From NCBI GenBank assembly GCA_022495995.1, contig JAFEMH010003616.1:124001-188000 (forward strand): a stretch of 64,000 nucleotides of DNA, read 5' to 3'. Position numbers and translations under genes: made by a program. This stretch comes from Adenophora triphylla var. japonica. Taxonomy: Eukaryota > Streptophyta > Magnoliopsida > Asterales > Campanulaceae. Every line of letters begins with the position of its first letter. Within the stretch, counting starts at the first letter, position 1. Shown here one piece after another: positions 1-11,615 of the stretch. The notes under the pieces are model-generated. The model saw only the letters and a list, made by a program, of their open reading frames with translations. It did not search any database and had not been told where the DNA came from.

Positions 1-809
1 ATATCTCTGATCCTTCTCCAATATCACGATAAAATTGATACCCGACTCTCTCATGCACATGATGTTGTGGTTCTTCGTAAGCAACCAAATGTAACGCCAA
101 ATCTTTCCTCACCCCAGCTTCACCCTCATTCTCGCTATCATCAGTAGGACTACTGCAATCATCATATCCATCGTCACGATCTTCATTTAGAAGCAACCCA
201 ATATTTTCTTCATAATCTGAATCATTGTCATCATCATTATACAATTCCTCACCCTCACCCTCTCCCTCTTCCTCTCTCTCTTCCTCCCCCTCTTCCTCTT
301 CCTCTTCCTCTCACTCTTCCTCTTCCATATATGTTTGTGTACTTGTTCCAGCATTCATCTGATTATAGCAGTTTAAAAAACCCATCTGGAAGGTATCCAT
401 GTCATTAACATACTCATTTTGTAATGGCTCCTCATGGGTTTCAGATTCCTCAACATTCACATTATCAACTAAATTCATCTTAGCATACAATTGTAAGCTA
501 CTCAACACACCAAACTGAGCAGAAACATCAAACATGACTTCCATACCCATATCATTGTCGATTACAAATGAAATGTAATTTGCAATCTCGGGAGCGACAA
601 GATGAGAATATCTACATGTAACTTGTAACTGAACAATAGCTCGACCTACCCCAATTTTCTTAGCTAACTTTTTAATCAACTTCTTGTAACTCCACCGAGT
701 TTTAGCCCTAAGTGCACATTTTGCTTCCCTTTCAAAATGTTCACCTTCAAACGGGTGTTCATCATCTCCTCCCCCAATAACACATGAAAATAAGTGGAAC
801 TCCAGCCAT
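1..809 (-). pseudogene. Mutator-like (MULE) transposase, N-terminal part, broken and cut by window edge
   Basis: Read on the minus strand from an ATG at 807-809 (starts MAGVPLIF). The first 11 or so codons are in one frame. The rest (DDEHPFEG onward, then RTRW-type basic stretch and a segment with VTCRYSHLVAPE, MEVMFDV and LQLYAKM) is in another, so a frameshift lies in the G-run near 768-776. The second frame then runs to the window edge except for a TGA at 311-313, inside an acidic Glu-rich tract. The MFDV...LYAKM pattern followed by an acidic linker is typical of the beta-rich N-terminal domain of plant MULE transposases, which precedes the DNA-binding and DDE domains; these would lie left of position 1. 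As it stands it cannot make a full protein. Family call is by motif reading only. Confidence 0.6.
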
Positions 810-1843
810 ATTTAGTCTTAAAAATTGAAAAAATAAATTATAAAAAATCTAATTTAACATTATCACTACATTTAGAAAAAAATTAAATAAATACTAAATT
901 TAAATTTCAAACAAAAATTAAGAGGGATTAAATGTACCTTCTTTTTTTGGATCTTCTTATGCTCACTTCTTTGAATTTTTCAGTTTTTTTTTTATAAAAA
1001 TCCACCACCTCCCTTCCCTTCTCCTTGAACTTCTTAATCAACTTCTTGAATTTTCAGATCTTTTTGAAAAAAATTCACCTACTCTCCTCCTCTTCTTCTT
1101 CCTTCCTTTTTCCTTCTTCTTCACTGAGGTTTGTTTATGCGTGGGTTGTTTACAGATTTGCTGGGGGAGAAGGGTTTTGTAAAGCAAATCCGGAATTAGC
1201 ATTTCTGGATTTGAATTTTTCAAAAAAATTAATTACTTAATTCAATTCAGTTCAGTTCAATTCAGTATTAAAAAAAAATTAATAAAATTCGGAATTACCA
1301 ATACCGGATTACATTAGGAGCGATCGCCCCCATAAAACGCGCAATTGCTCTCTATTTTTTTCAGAAAATATTAATTTGTTAAATTAATCAGTTTTGAAAA
1401 AATAAAATAAAATAAAATCCGAAATTGATAACGCCGGAATACATTGGGAGCGATCGCTCCATACTATAGGCGCGATCGCTCCCTATTAACAGGAATATTA
1501 TTTTGTTAAATTCAGTTTTGAAAAAAAAAAAATCAAATCCGGAATTGGTAATTTCAGAATGCATTAATCCGAAATTATCAATTTCGAATTTGATTGAAAA
1601 GTGTTACTTTAGTACTTAAAGTTTTGATAATGTTATTTTCCTAAATAAATTTTTAAAAAGTAATATTTTGGAAAAAAAAGTCAAAATAATTGTTTTTTAC
1701 ATTAATACCTACATTGATTATTTCTTTTTTGCCAATGGGGGTGAACTGAGTTGATAAATGGGGGATGCACTTAGTAATACATTTTATTTTTTTTATATGT
1801 CACATTGATTTTGAGAGATTCACGGCAAACTATTTAGGTGGCC
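810..1843. other. AT-rich non-coding stretch upstream of the MULE gene
   Basis: No gene seen. The stretch holds A/T runs and several diverged copies of a segment beginning near AATCCGGAATT (about 1186, 1290, 1418, 1536 and 1567). It may be the 5' non-coding end of the MULE, but no terminal inverted repeat could be paired because the other end is outside the window. Confidence 0.4.
1310..1485. repeat. Repeated GGAGCGATCGCTCC-type palindromes
   Basis: GGAGCGATCGCTCC at 1447-1460 is a perfect 14-bp palindrome. Partial copies sit at about 1317-1329 (GGAGCGATCGCCCC) and 1470-1483 (GCGCGATCGCTCCC). Each follows a copy of the CCGGAATT-type segment, so palindrome and segment were duplicated together. 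Confidence 0.6.
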
Positions 1844-2757
1844 CAGGGGCGGAGCCAGGAATTGGCCGAGGGGGGGGGGCAAGATTACTGCCCCCGAAAA
1901 AATATTTTCAGGTCGGACAAGTAAAAAATTGGTCGGATTCATGAAATACAATGTATTTTAGTTAACAAAAATGATAAAAGTAAATAATTCAAAGAACGAT
2001 TGAAATAATGTTGAAGTATTTAACGCAAACAATTTATTAAAATATATTACTCGTACAAAAATGAAATTCAAATTTGCTAATTAAACTTGGGATAATAGGA
2101 AGAAAGACCAAAAACAAAAAAAATGGGAAAAGCCTAACGAATTAATTAAGATTGAAAAAATGTGAGGAAATTAGGAAAAAGAGAAAAACAAAACTGTTAA
2201 GAGAAAGAATAGCAAAGATGGAAGACAAAATTAATTGAAAATGTAGGTAGCAGGGTTCGAACATTGATTTGAAAGAAAACACCAAAGGCTTTAACTTCAT
2301 CCTTTCTACCGCTGAACAACACCACTCACTGGTGTTAATTTTGAAGTTAATTATATATATACATACTCCCTCCGTCCCATTAGTATTAGCACAAACACTG
2401 TTTGCGCGGGAATTAAGGAATATGATATTTTAATAAAATGTTGTGAGTGTAAAAGAATGAGTGGAGAGAGAATGAGTGGAGGGTGTAATAAATTATAATG
2501 GTGTTGTGAGTATTAAAATAATGTAGGAGAGATAATGAGTGGGGTTGGGTGAATATTTTATTAATATAAAGTTTCCTTTTTGGGAGTGTGCGGATATTAG
2601 CGGGACGCCCAAAAAGGAAAGTGTGCTAATATTAGCGGGACGGAGGGAGTATATAACAAAAATATGATGGGGGCAAAAAAAAAAATTCCACTGCATTTTT
2701 GCCGCTGAGTGGGGGGGAGGCGAGTGCCCCCACCTGCCCCCCCCTGATCCGCCCCTG
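1844..2757. mobile_element. Non-autonomous hAT element with 8-bp target duplication
   Basis: The left end reads CAGGGGCGGAGCCAGG and the right end, reverse complemented, CAGGGGCGGATCAGG, giving a 10-bp perfect terminal repeat. The flanks are a perfect 8-bp direct repeat AGGTGGCC at 1836-1843 and 2758-2765, the size expected of hAT transposition. The 914-bp interior has no transposase; it includes a complete Stowaway at 2366-2649, so the original element was about 630 bp. Confidence 0.9.
2366..2649. mobile_element. Stowaway MITE nested in the hAT element
   Basis: Starts CTCCCTCCGTCCCATTAG and ends in the inverted complement GGGACGGAGGGAG, flanked by TA on both sides (2364-2365 and 2650-2651). 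About 284 bp, with the AGAGAGAATGAGTGGAG interior shared by most Stowaways in this window. Confidence 0.92.
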
Positions 2758-2765
2758 AGGTGGCC

Positions 2766-4037
2766 TTGTGTCTGTCAGAACTCTGACGTGGTGTATTAAA
2801 GTCAATATCTCATTAATAAAAAAAAGTGAGGAACCTCCTATTTTGATGCTTTTGACTTTTATTTTTGTATTGTAATAATGTGATTGTATTCTACTTGTTG
2901 ACTTATTATATTTAAGTTGAAACAAACATACATAGTTTGCCTTAATTTATGCTAAATCATTCAAACTAAATCGAAACAAACGAGCAAGAAATGAGAGTTT
3001 TTTTTTTTTGATAACTAGGGTAGTTTTGTAATTTAAAAAGTTATAAACAGGTTCAAGTGCTATATGAGGTCATTATTTATGGCATAGGATTACAAGGTAA
3101 GGTTAGGTAAAATTGGCTAATGTAGGTATTTAAATGGATATTTAATATGAGCTCAAGATTAGTGGTAATAATCTCTTAATTCAAACTTTAACCCAAACTT
3201 TATACAAAAAATTATCTTTCCTATTTTTAAAATTTGATTTTACTATTAGAAATACAATTTGTAAGCTTGCATATATATAATAATATGTTTTAATAAAATT
3301 ATGGTCAAAATTTATTTTAGTTGATCATAATAATAAAAGACCTATATACCTAAAAAATGCACATACCTTTTGGGCGTTGGACCCTAATCTCCTTAGTCCG
3401 ACAAAAAAATTCATAAATATTTATGAAATTGTCAAAATTTCATATAATAAAAATTCTTCATATTTTATAGAACTGTACACTCTTATACCTAATGTATAAA
3501 ACTAGAATTACCGCTGGCACTAAAAAGGATGGTTGGACACAAGCAAATGGCTCGGGCGGTGTTGGCAATGATGCTACGGTCGAAAATGAAGAAGGGGAGA
3601 TGGAGAGGAAGGATGCATCGGAGGTTAGGCACCAGAAGTGAGGGGCGGGAGGAGTGGGGGTTTGGGGGGAGAGAGAAGGTGTGTGTGTGTGTGTGTGTTT
3701 ATGAGAGATGTTGCTCAGATTGAAATGAGAGGAGGAGAGGGAAGGAGGGTTTTGTCTAAAGAGGGTGAGTCTATAAGCAATTTTGATTTGGTTATCGGGT
3801 GTATCAGTAAATTATGTGAATTTATATAGGTTTTTGTTTGGACCAAAGGGCCTTAAGAAATTAAACCTATTTTAATATTCATAGTCCATTGGGAGTCTGG
3901 GCTTGTACACAACGTGAAAGCGAAAGACAGCGGATAAAACGAACCATAACTTGACCTTCGGTAGAATAAGTCTCCTCAAAAACCCTAGCTACAATAATAT
4001 CTTGAAGAAAGAGTAGGTTTTGTGCATAGTATCATCA
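2766..4037. other. Intergenic region upstream of the glycosyltransferase gene
   Basis: No gene is supported. 2766-3520 is AT-rich. 3529-3720 is a purine-rich, GC-richer block whose short open frames have no recognisable domain, and contains a (GT)10 microsatellite at 3679-3698. The last 200 bp are likely 5' untranslated region and promoter of the gene at 4038. Confidence 0.5.
3821..3829 (+). promoter_or_regulatory. Possible TATA box of the GT47 gene
   Basis: TTTATATAG about 210 bp before the start codon at 4038. Spacing is plausible for a plant promoter with a 5' leader of about 180 bases, but AT-rich DNA makes chance matches common. Confidence 0.25.
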
Positions 4038-7000
4038 ATGGCGGTAGATAGTAGTATTAGTAGCAGCAAGAGTACTTATATAATATACCCATCTATCTTT
4101 CTTCTTCTTTTCCTCTCTTGCCTTAATTCCTACTTCCACTTTCTTCCTTTTCCTATTACTACCACTCCAGCTCCGGTACCGTCGCCGGAATCGCACTTGT
4201 CCGCTACCGCTCCAAATCACAATGTGAGTATTCATATTCATACCTTAATATACACATAAGTTTTTGAACTGATTTATATTGAATATTCTTTTGCTGAACA
4301 ACACGTTAAATCATTGATTTGCCATTGTTCTTGTTAATTCACACTTTTGTGTACTATGCTACCGGGATAGTCATAAGTGATTACTTATCTCTAATAGCTC
4401 ATAACAGTTGTATTACCTGTGGTTATGGTGTACAAAAACATATTATATATTTTGTCTATAATTATAATTATAATTAAAGAGAACCTCCAGTAGTTTTGAT
4501 GCAGTAAATCCACAACAGTTTTTATTATTAATGAGTGCTAGAAATTAATCTGATCTGGCCTGAGTAATGGTTTGTGTTGAAACATGATTGATTATAGGAG
4601 AAAATTAGTAGTTCTAGAGTTGAGAGAATTGAAGAAGGATTGGCAGCAGCTCGGGCAGCAATAAGAAAGGCAGCTCAAATGCGGAGATATACGATGACTT
4701 CTAGGAATAATATCAGTTTTGTTCCTCGAGGACCCGTTTACAGAAATCCTTATGCATTCCATCAGTTAAGATCTCTTCTTTTCTATTCTTTTTCTTGGTA
4801 ATTAACTATGACAAAATGTTATAAGTAAATTAATTGTTATGAACAACTTATCATTAAATAAATGTCCATTTATAATTAAGGAAGTTACCTGACACATATT
4901 TGAACAAATACTTTCAATATATAGGTGCAATGTTACAAGTTTATTAGATGGATAGTAAAGATGCTTAGATATATTTGCTTCTAAAATAACTTAAAAGTCG
5001 AACAATGCTGCTAGGAGATACTCAAAATTTTGGGCAGAAAATGATTAGGCAGTGTTTGATTTGATAGTAAATTAATGAGCATTGAGACATACAATCACAA
5101 CATTAAATCAAACAGTTCAAATCATTTTGTACCCAAAATTTTATAAACTTTTTTTGTTTTTTCCGACCTTATTACTCAAGTCAATAGTACAAGTATGTAT
5201 TGTTCACTTTATTGCAGGCACGGGAGGAGGGGACAACATAGTATGGTTATGATGTTGTTGGAACCAAGACAAGACATAGGTACATATGCTTGTTATATGT
5301 AGTAGTATTCACATATAATACTTGGTCATCTCCCATATTGAGTTTGTAAACCAACCTTTCATTCATGGTATAAAGTCTTTTTATTCATTTCTTGTTTTCT
5401 TGTGTCTTCTTTATCCCACATGGGATTACTACTAAAACTTGTGGAGCTAAACTTGTTATATAATAGCTAAGTTTGAAGAGTTCCTATAAGCTTGCTTGAG
5501 CTTCCCTCTATTATGGGAAAATATCAAGTATGGCTTAAAGTTTTGAGTATTATATTATTATATATATATATATAATATATATATAAGAAAGAAAGAAATA
5601 AATTAATTAATTTAAATATTAATTAAATCTTGATACCGGTTATGGTATTGAGGAGGGAGGAAGTATATCAGTTTAAATGTTTAGGGTTGTAACTCTTTGA
5701 ATGGTCATTTACAGAAGAGTATGACTGTTCGGAGGGGCACGGCCGGATCGGCCGTGCAAGGCAAAGAGCACGCAGGTGCAAGTACGGAGCGGCGTGCCAA
5801 TTTTGGTGACACGCCCAAAAGCATGGAGCGGCCGTGCAACTTTGGTAACACGCCCGTGCAGCTGAGGCACCAGTTCGGAAAAGTTGTGTCTTTTCAAGAC
5901 GACAACACCAACTCTATAAATAGGGCTGGTCTCCTTGGAACTGTATAATTATATAGAGAAATCACTGAGTTAATTACTTCCTGAGTCTTTCTTCTTAACA
6001 AATCTATTCTTCGAGTCAAACAGTTAAAGCTTCGATTATTGTTCCCGAGTTATTCAAAGGAGTGTAACTTTGAATAAGAGTGTGTAGGTTTTGTATCCTG
6101 GAGGTGAAATTCGTTGAGACCATTACACCATAGTGGGACGAATTAAATACCTTAAAGATAACATCTTTTGGTGTGCCTAACCTACTGATTCCCTACCCAC
6201 AATTGAGTCATATACAACAATGCTAACCTAGCTAGCTAGCTTTATATAACTAGTTTCAATTCAAAAAACGACGACATTTGGTCTATTATCTTTTCATGCC
6301 CAAACTAGGCAATATACTTCTGCTCTTCTACTTCAGTGTGTGATTCTTCTTGTTGTTGATGACAGGAAGCACTCATCTAAATTGTCCAAAATACAATTCA
6401 ACCCGTAATTTATGTTAACTTGTGAGGTGTTTGTGTCTTGTATTCAAGTTTAAGATAGACACGTTTAATTCCCTCCAATCGAATTATATTTTGCGTCGTG
6501 TTAATTTTTTTTAATCCGCTATTGCAGCTTAGCACACATCTTATTGATTTCGCTTCCATCGAAAAGGAAATGATGTTTGGAAAGAGCTCTTCATAATAAA
6601 CTCCTTCCCTCCCGTAACGAGTGTCAATTTTTCACTTTGAAATAGTTGAATTATAGGCAATCATGAGGCAAAATTATACAAGTGCACTTTGTTTGTGCTT
6701 ATAGACTTTTTTTTTTTTTTTTTAAATTAGGTTATTATTAATAAACGAATTAAACTATTACTAGAGTAGTACTTCAAAGTGATAGAAATTGCATTTGGTG
6801 GGATTCGAACCCCCTGACCTCTCATATTAAAAGAAACATCAGATTAATAAGCAAGAGCTCTTTGACTGAGCTTATAGCATATATTTTCGCAAATAAACAT
6901 TGAAATATGGTACTAATAAGGTGTTCTTAAGTCAATTTAGAATGCTTCATACATTCCATTACAATTAACAAGTTACATGAACAAGCATGCAGGAGCCACA

Positions 7001-8710
7001 TAGAGATGGAGAAGATGTTTAAGGTCTGGTCATACAAGGAAGGAGAGAAACCAATGTTTCATATTGGACCTATGAAGGACATATATTCCATTGAGGGTCA
7101 GGTCATGGACGAGCTAGAGAATGGGAAGAGCCGATTTCTTGCCAAGAACCCTGATGAGGCCCTCATGTTCTTTCTCCCTGTCAGCATTGTCGAGATTCTA
7201 CATTACCTCTACAGACCGCATCTAGATTTCGATAGAAGTCGACTTCAAAATATCGTATCAGATTACATTGGCATTTTATCGACCAAGTATCCTTATTGGA
7301 ACAGAAGCAGTGGCGCCGACCATTTCTTTGTCAGCTGCCATGACTGGGTACGTGTATTCTCACCACTTTTTATGATATCAACAACCTATACGTACGCCTG
7401 CTAAAAAAAAAAAAAAGACAATAACAGTCTATACACAAAAACATGGATTTGGAACTGCTGTAACACTGCAACATAAGGCCAATATTTTGCCATGCCCCTG
7501 CTGGTGGATCGGTCACGGTTGTGGCCTTACGTTGCTGAAAAAGATTAACTGTTGCAGCAATTCCACGTCTCGAAGATATCGGGATATTGTAAAGTTGATC
7601 GATCAAGGTATTTTGAACCATCCTATTTTCTTCAAGCTTAGGTTTGTTTTTGCCCTTACATTCATTTGTTGTAATTTTTTATTTTTTTTTTGCAATTTTA
7701 ACTATTTTACTTTAGATAAACACTCATTATCTCAATAAACTGAAAGTGAAATAGTAAAAATTGCTAATTAAAAATATGTATCCTTGCTTTTGGTTTTGGG
7801 ATAACGGGTCCGCATATAAAGTACAATTATTAAACTACTAACTTATAAATGAATGGTTAAAAACGGAGTATAAACAAAGTATAATTGTTTAAAATGTCGA
7901 TACGCCTTTATTTATATAAATGAATGGTTAAAAACAGAGTCTAAACATAAACAAAGTATGATTGTTCAAAATGTCAATACGCCTTTATTTATATTTATTT
8001 ATAGTACAACACTCTAGAAAAAGTTGGTAACATGGCAATAACATTTTCAGGCACCAGAAGTTTCAGCCGCGAGACCTAAACTATACAAGAACTTCGTCAG
8101 AGTACTTTGCAATGCCAATAGTTCCGAAGGTTTCCATCCATCAAGAGACGTTTCCTTACCCGAAATCAAAATTGGCTACAAGAAACTTGGTCCGCCAGTT
8201 CTAGACCAAGCCCCAACCAATCGTTACATCCTCGCCTTCTTTGCAGGTGGCTGTCACGGCCACGTAAGAAAATCCCTATTCCAACACTGGAATGACAAAG
8301 ACGAGCAAATCCAAGTTCACCATTACCTCCCCAAAAACCAAAGTTACTTCGACTTCATGGGAAAAACCAAGTTTTGCTTGTGCCCTAGTGGGTATGAAGT
8401 AGCGAGTCCTAGAGTTGTTGAAGCGATTTCGGCTGGGTGTGTTCCCGTGATCATTTCAGATAGTTATGTGCTGCCATTTAGTGATGTTCTTGATTGGAGC
8501 AAGTTTTCTGTTCATATTCCGGTGGGGAAGATACCTGATATTAGGAAAATATTGGATGGTATTTCAATGGAGGAATACTTGAGGAAGCAGAAGCTAGTAA
8601 TGGAGGTTCAAAGACATTTTGTGTTGCATCGACCGTCTCAGCCCTTTGATTTGATGGATATGCTGTTTCATTCTATTTGGCTTAGAAGGCTGAATGTAAG
8701 GTTAGTGTAG
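4038..8710 (+). CDS. Probable glycosyltransferase, GT47 / exostosin family (four exons)
   Basis: Four exons join in frame: 4038-4223, 4598-4764, 6993-7347 and 8051-8710, all with GT-AG introns, giving 455 residues. Residues 13-34 are a hydrophobic anchor behind a short N-terminal tail, so a type II Golgi membrane protein is expected. A Lys/Arg-Ala helix follows (about 70-92, [17 protein letters not shown]), then [84 protein letters not shown] and a C-terminal SIWLRRLN. This motif order is that of plant exostosin-like GT47 enzymes such as Arabidopsis At5g20260/At3g42180. Family members add sugars to cell-wall polysaccharides or proteoglycans; donor and acceptor here are unknown. No stop or frameshift was found. 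Intron 2 is 2.2 kb, swollen by an LTR-like insert and a SINE; intron 3 carries a tandem duplication. The start chosen is the second ATG of the frame, just before the membrane segment. Confidence 0.92.
5253..6201 (+). mobile_element. Probable solo Copia-type LTR in intron 2 of the GT47 gene
   Basis: The segment starts near TGTTGTTGGAACCAAGAC. It carries ATCCCACATGGGATTACT, a TATA box (CTATAAATAGGG, about 5910-5921), a downstream transcribed-looking stretch and a CCTACCCACA end, the usual build of a plant Copia LTR. No gag, primer-binding site or second LTR is present, so a solo LTR is the simplest reading. A matching 5-bp target duplication was not found, so both ends are approximate. Short open frames at 5697-5948 inside it have no domain and are not genes. 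Confidence 0.45.
6705..6869 (-). mobile_element. tRNA-derived SINE in intron 2 of the GT47 gene
   Basis: On the minus strand the element opens with a weak A-box-like TCAGTCAAAGAGC, has a good B box GGGGTTCGAATCCC (about 6809-6822) and ends in a 16 to 18-base poly(A) at 6707-6724. An 8-bp direct repeat GCTTATAG flanks it at 6697-6704 and 6870-6877. Internal pol III promoter, A-tail and target duplication together define a SINE. It is antisense to the gene. Confidence 0.8.
7848..7995 (+). repeat. Tandem duplication of about 72 bp in intron 3
   Basis: The segment starting AATGAATGGTTAAAAAC and ending ACGCCTTTATTTATAT occurs twice in a row (about 7848-7919 and 7920-7995) with a few substitutions and one small insertion. 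It lies just upstream of the last exon and does not touch a splice site. Confidence 0.8.
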
Positions 8711-8818
8711 GTGACATTATTTGGTTACAAATAATTGTGTATATTTATTTATCTATTGTGGAGGAGGGGTTAATTTTCTTTTTTTATTAAATTCCTAACA
8801 ATCTAATACTATCAATTA

Positions 8819-9102
8819 CTCCCTCCGTCCAGTTACATACTTCACACTTTCTATTTTGGGCGTCCAATTACATACTTCACACTTTGTTTCTTTCCCAAAA
8901 TGGAAAGGAATCTTTACTATTCCCTCCACTCATTCTCTCTCCTACATTATTTTAATACTCACAACACCATTATAATTTACTATTCCCTCCACTCATTTTC
9001 TCTCCTATTTTAATTTCACACTCACAACACTTTCAATATAATACTCTCTCCTTAATCCACGCGTGAACAGTAACTGTGAAATACTTACTTGAATGGAGGG
9101 AG
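8819..9102. mobile_element. Stowaway MITE downstream of the GT47 gene
   Basis: Begins CTCCCTCCGTCCAGTTAC, ends AATGGAGGGAG, flanked by TA at 8817-8818 and 9103-9104. It starts 108 bp after the stop codon and may be part of the 3' untranslated region. Confidence 0.9.
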
Positions 9103-9792
9103 TATAAGTTAGTAGGGGTATTGAACCAAGGCATTTACGACACAGCGTTAAAGTAAACTAATCGCGTTAAATATTTAACTAATTTTAGATCTTGAAAACC
9201 TCCTCTGCCTCTTCTCCCCAAAAAATAATCTATCTTCTTCTCATTTTGGAAACCCAAGAAATTTCCTCCCAATTCTCAGCCCTTATCCCTCTTATTGCCC
9301 CCATATTCTCCATCTTCAAACCATGTCTTCATCATCTTCAACCCCTGCCCACTCCACACCCTCCAACCAACTCCTTATGATGCTCCCCTCCTCATTGGTT
9401 TTGCATCAAGCACTTCTCCAACACCCACCAGCATCAAGCACTTCTCCAACACCCACCAGCCCCGAATTTTCTCTCCCTCCACCTTCATCTTCTTCCATCT
9501 CTAAGTTTGACATGTCCAGATCTGTAATTTCAAGCTTTCTATCTCTAAATCTGATGAATCCCGACTTTTCGGATATATTTATACATATATATATATACAG
9601 TTTCATACAGTCAAATATATCACATATATATATATACCAAATATATACGGTGGGACCTCCACAAAGTGTCACCTACACACTTTCTCCCCTATATAAATTA
9701 TAACCTTCCTCAAGGTGAAGCTAATCTCTAAATCTCTCATTTACACAACATTCTATCTCTCTCTACAATACTCTTTCTAGAGCTCTCATATA
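9103..9792. other. Non-coding stretch with a 28-bp tandem duplication
   Basis: Pyrimidine-rich sequence. Open frames on both strands lack any recognisable domain. A 28-bp unit starting GCATCAAGCACTTCTCC is duplicated exactly at 9403-9430 and 9431-9458. An ATATATA-rich patch lies at 9575-9640. It could be a decayed first exon or leader, but nothing proves this. Confidence 0.4.
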
Positions 9793-10077
9793 CTCCCTCC
9801 GTCCCGGAAAAATCTTCACACTTTCCCTTTTGGGCGTCCCAAAACTTACTTCACACATTTAAAACTTACCTAAAATTGAAAGAAATCTTTACTATTCCCT
9901 CCACTCATTCTCTCTCCTACATTATTTTAATACTCACAACACCATTATAATTTACTATTCTCTCCACTCATTCTCTCTCCTATTTTATTTTCACACTCAC
10001 AACACTTTTAATATAATACTCCCTCCTTAAAACCAGTGCAAACAGTGTTTGTGAAGATTGTTCCGGGACGGAGGGAG
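9793..10077. mobile_element. Stowaway MITE
   Basis: CTCCCTCCGTCCCGGAAAAA at the left and TTCCGGGACGGAGGGAG at the right, flanked by TA (9791-9792, 10078-10079). 285 bp, no coding capacity. Confidence 0.93.
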
Positions 10078-10731
10078 TACATGTTTACTCATATAAACAC
10101 ATACTTACTCTTACACTAGAGGGTTATAGCGGGGCAACCCCCGCACCCCCTAACGGTGCTATTTTGCAGATCTTGCCCGAGATGCGAGGTGTTTTCTGCA
10201 ACCTTAGCCACCTCGAGTCGTGGCGTCATCAAAATCCTTGTTCTTCATCCAAATTGAAAACCCAAAATCAAACCCTTGCTGTACGGATTCAAGTTTTATT
10301 TTTCAGATCTGATTTCGATTTGTTATTGGAGCTTGAATGGTCATTTTATGTTTTTGTAAATGGTGATTTAAATTTTGGGGATTTCGATTTAAAATTTATG
10401 TAGATTGAGATTTCAATTTTGGTGGTTTTGTTTATGGGGTGGCGTAGGGTTTGAAATTGGGAAATTTTTATATACAAATTTGGGCTTTTAAAGTTTGAAT
10501 CTTGGTGGGTGGTGGTGATAATGATGGGGGCGGTCGTGGGTGGTGGAGGTGTTAATTGTGGGGTTTGTGGTGGAATGAGGATTACACTATAAGATGCAAA
10601 AGAAGGTTGAAATAGGTGTTTATTTAACGGGGCTAGTATTCTTTTTAACTAGTGTTAATTTTCTAACGTCCTTAAGGTGTTCTTTTTAACTAGTGTTAAT
10701 TTTCTAACGTCCTTAAGGTGTAAACAATATA
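10078..10731. other. Non-coding stretch with a 41-bp tandem duplication
   Basis: No convincing gene. The open frame at 10164-10403 has no recognisable domain. A 41-bp unit starting TTCTTTTTAACTAGTG is duplicated exactly at 10639-10679 and 10680-10720, directly before the next MITE. Confidence 0.5.
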
Positions 10732-11292
10732 CTCCATCCGTCCCACCGATTTTAAGAAAACTTTTCATTTTGGGCGTCCAACTAATCTTAAGAATTCTCA
10801 AAATGGAAAGTTATTATCACTATTCTCTCCACTCATTCTCTCTCCTACATTATTTTAATACTCACAACACCATTACTCCCTCTGTCCCATAAGTCTTAAG
10901 AAAACTTTCCATTTTGGGCGTCCCATAAGTCTTAAGAAATCCCAAAAAGGAAACCTTAAATTACTATTCTCTCCACTCATTCTCTCTCCTACATTATTTT
11001 AATACTCACAACACATTATAATTTACTATTTCCTCCACTCATTCTCTCTCATATTTAATTTTTCACACTCACAACACTTCTCCCACTCATTCTCTCTCCT
11101 AATACTATAATAATATTCCTTAATTCCCGCACAAAATGGAATCTTCTTAAGCTTAATGGGACGGAGGGAGTATAATTTACTATTTCCTCCACTCATTCTC
11201 TCTCCTATTTTACTATTACACTCACAACATTTACTTTTTTCTTAATTCCCGTGTCATTTCAAACTTTCTTAATATCGCTGGGACGGAGGGAG
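10732..11292. mobile_element. Stowaway MITE interrupted by another Stowaway
   Basis: Left end CTCCATCCGTCCCACCG at 10732, right end GGGACGGAGGGAG ending at 11292, flanked by TA. Its interior AACACCATTATAATTTAC, seen intact in other copies, is split at TA by the element at 10876-11170. Without the insert it is about 264 bp. Confidence 0.9.
10876..11170. mobile_element. Stowaway MITE nested inside the 10732-11292 Stowaway
   Basis: Starts CTCCCTCTGTCCCATAAG, ends AATGGGACGGAGGGAG, flanked by the TA duplicated from the host element (10874-10875, 11171-11172). Confidence 0.92.
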
Positions 11293-11328
11293 TATTGCCT
11301 TATTTGTAACAATAGACGAAAGTACATA

Positions 11329-11604
11329 CTCCCTCCGTCCCAATAAAAGCTTCACTAATTACCCAAAAAGGCGTCCCGTTAGAAGCTTCACCTTTCCTTT
11401 TTTGGCAAAGAATCTTCACTATTCTCTCCACTCATTCTCTCTCCTAAAACACTATTACACTCACAACACTTTTCAAATTCACTATTCCCTCCACTAATTC
11501 TCTCTCATATTTTCAAATTACACTCACAACATTTTTTTTCCCTCCCATTACCATAATTCCCGTGCCGGAGGAAAAGGGTGAAGCAATTGGTGGGACGGAG
11601 GGAG
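11329..11604. mobile_element. Stowaway MITE
   Basis: CTCCCTCCGTCCCAATAAA at the left, GTGGGACGGAGGGAG at the right, TA on both sides. 276 bp. Confidence 0.93.
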
Positions 11605-11615
11605 TATAATTAATA

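Noticed and set aside
5217..5252. Extra small exon of the GT47 gene after TTGCAG
   Set aside because: It reads into a stop at once (ACAACATAG), and exons 2 and 3 already join in frame to give the conserved AFHQSHIEMEK.
6790..6869. Functional tRNA gene on the minus strand
   Set aside because: A B box is present, but there is no cloverleaf, anticodon stem or acceptor pairing. The poly(A) tail and target duplication show a SINE.
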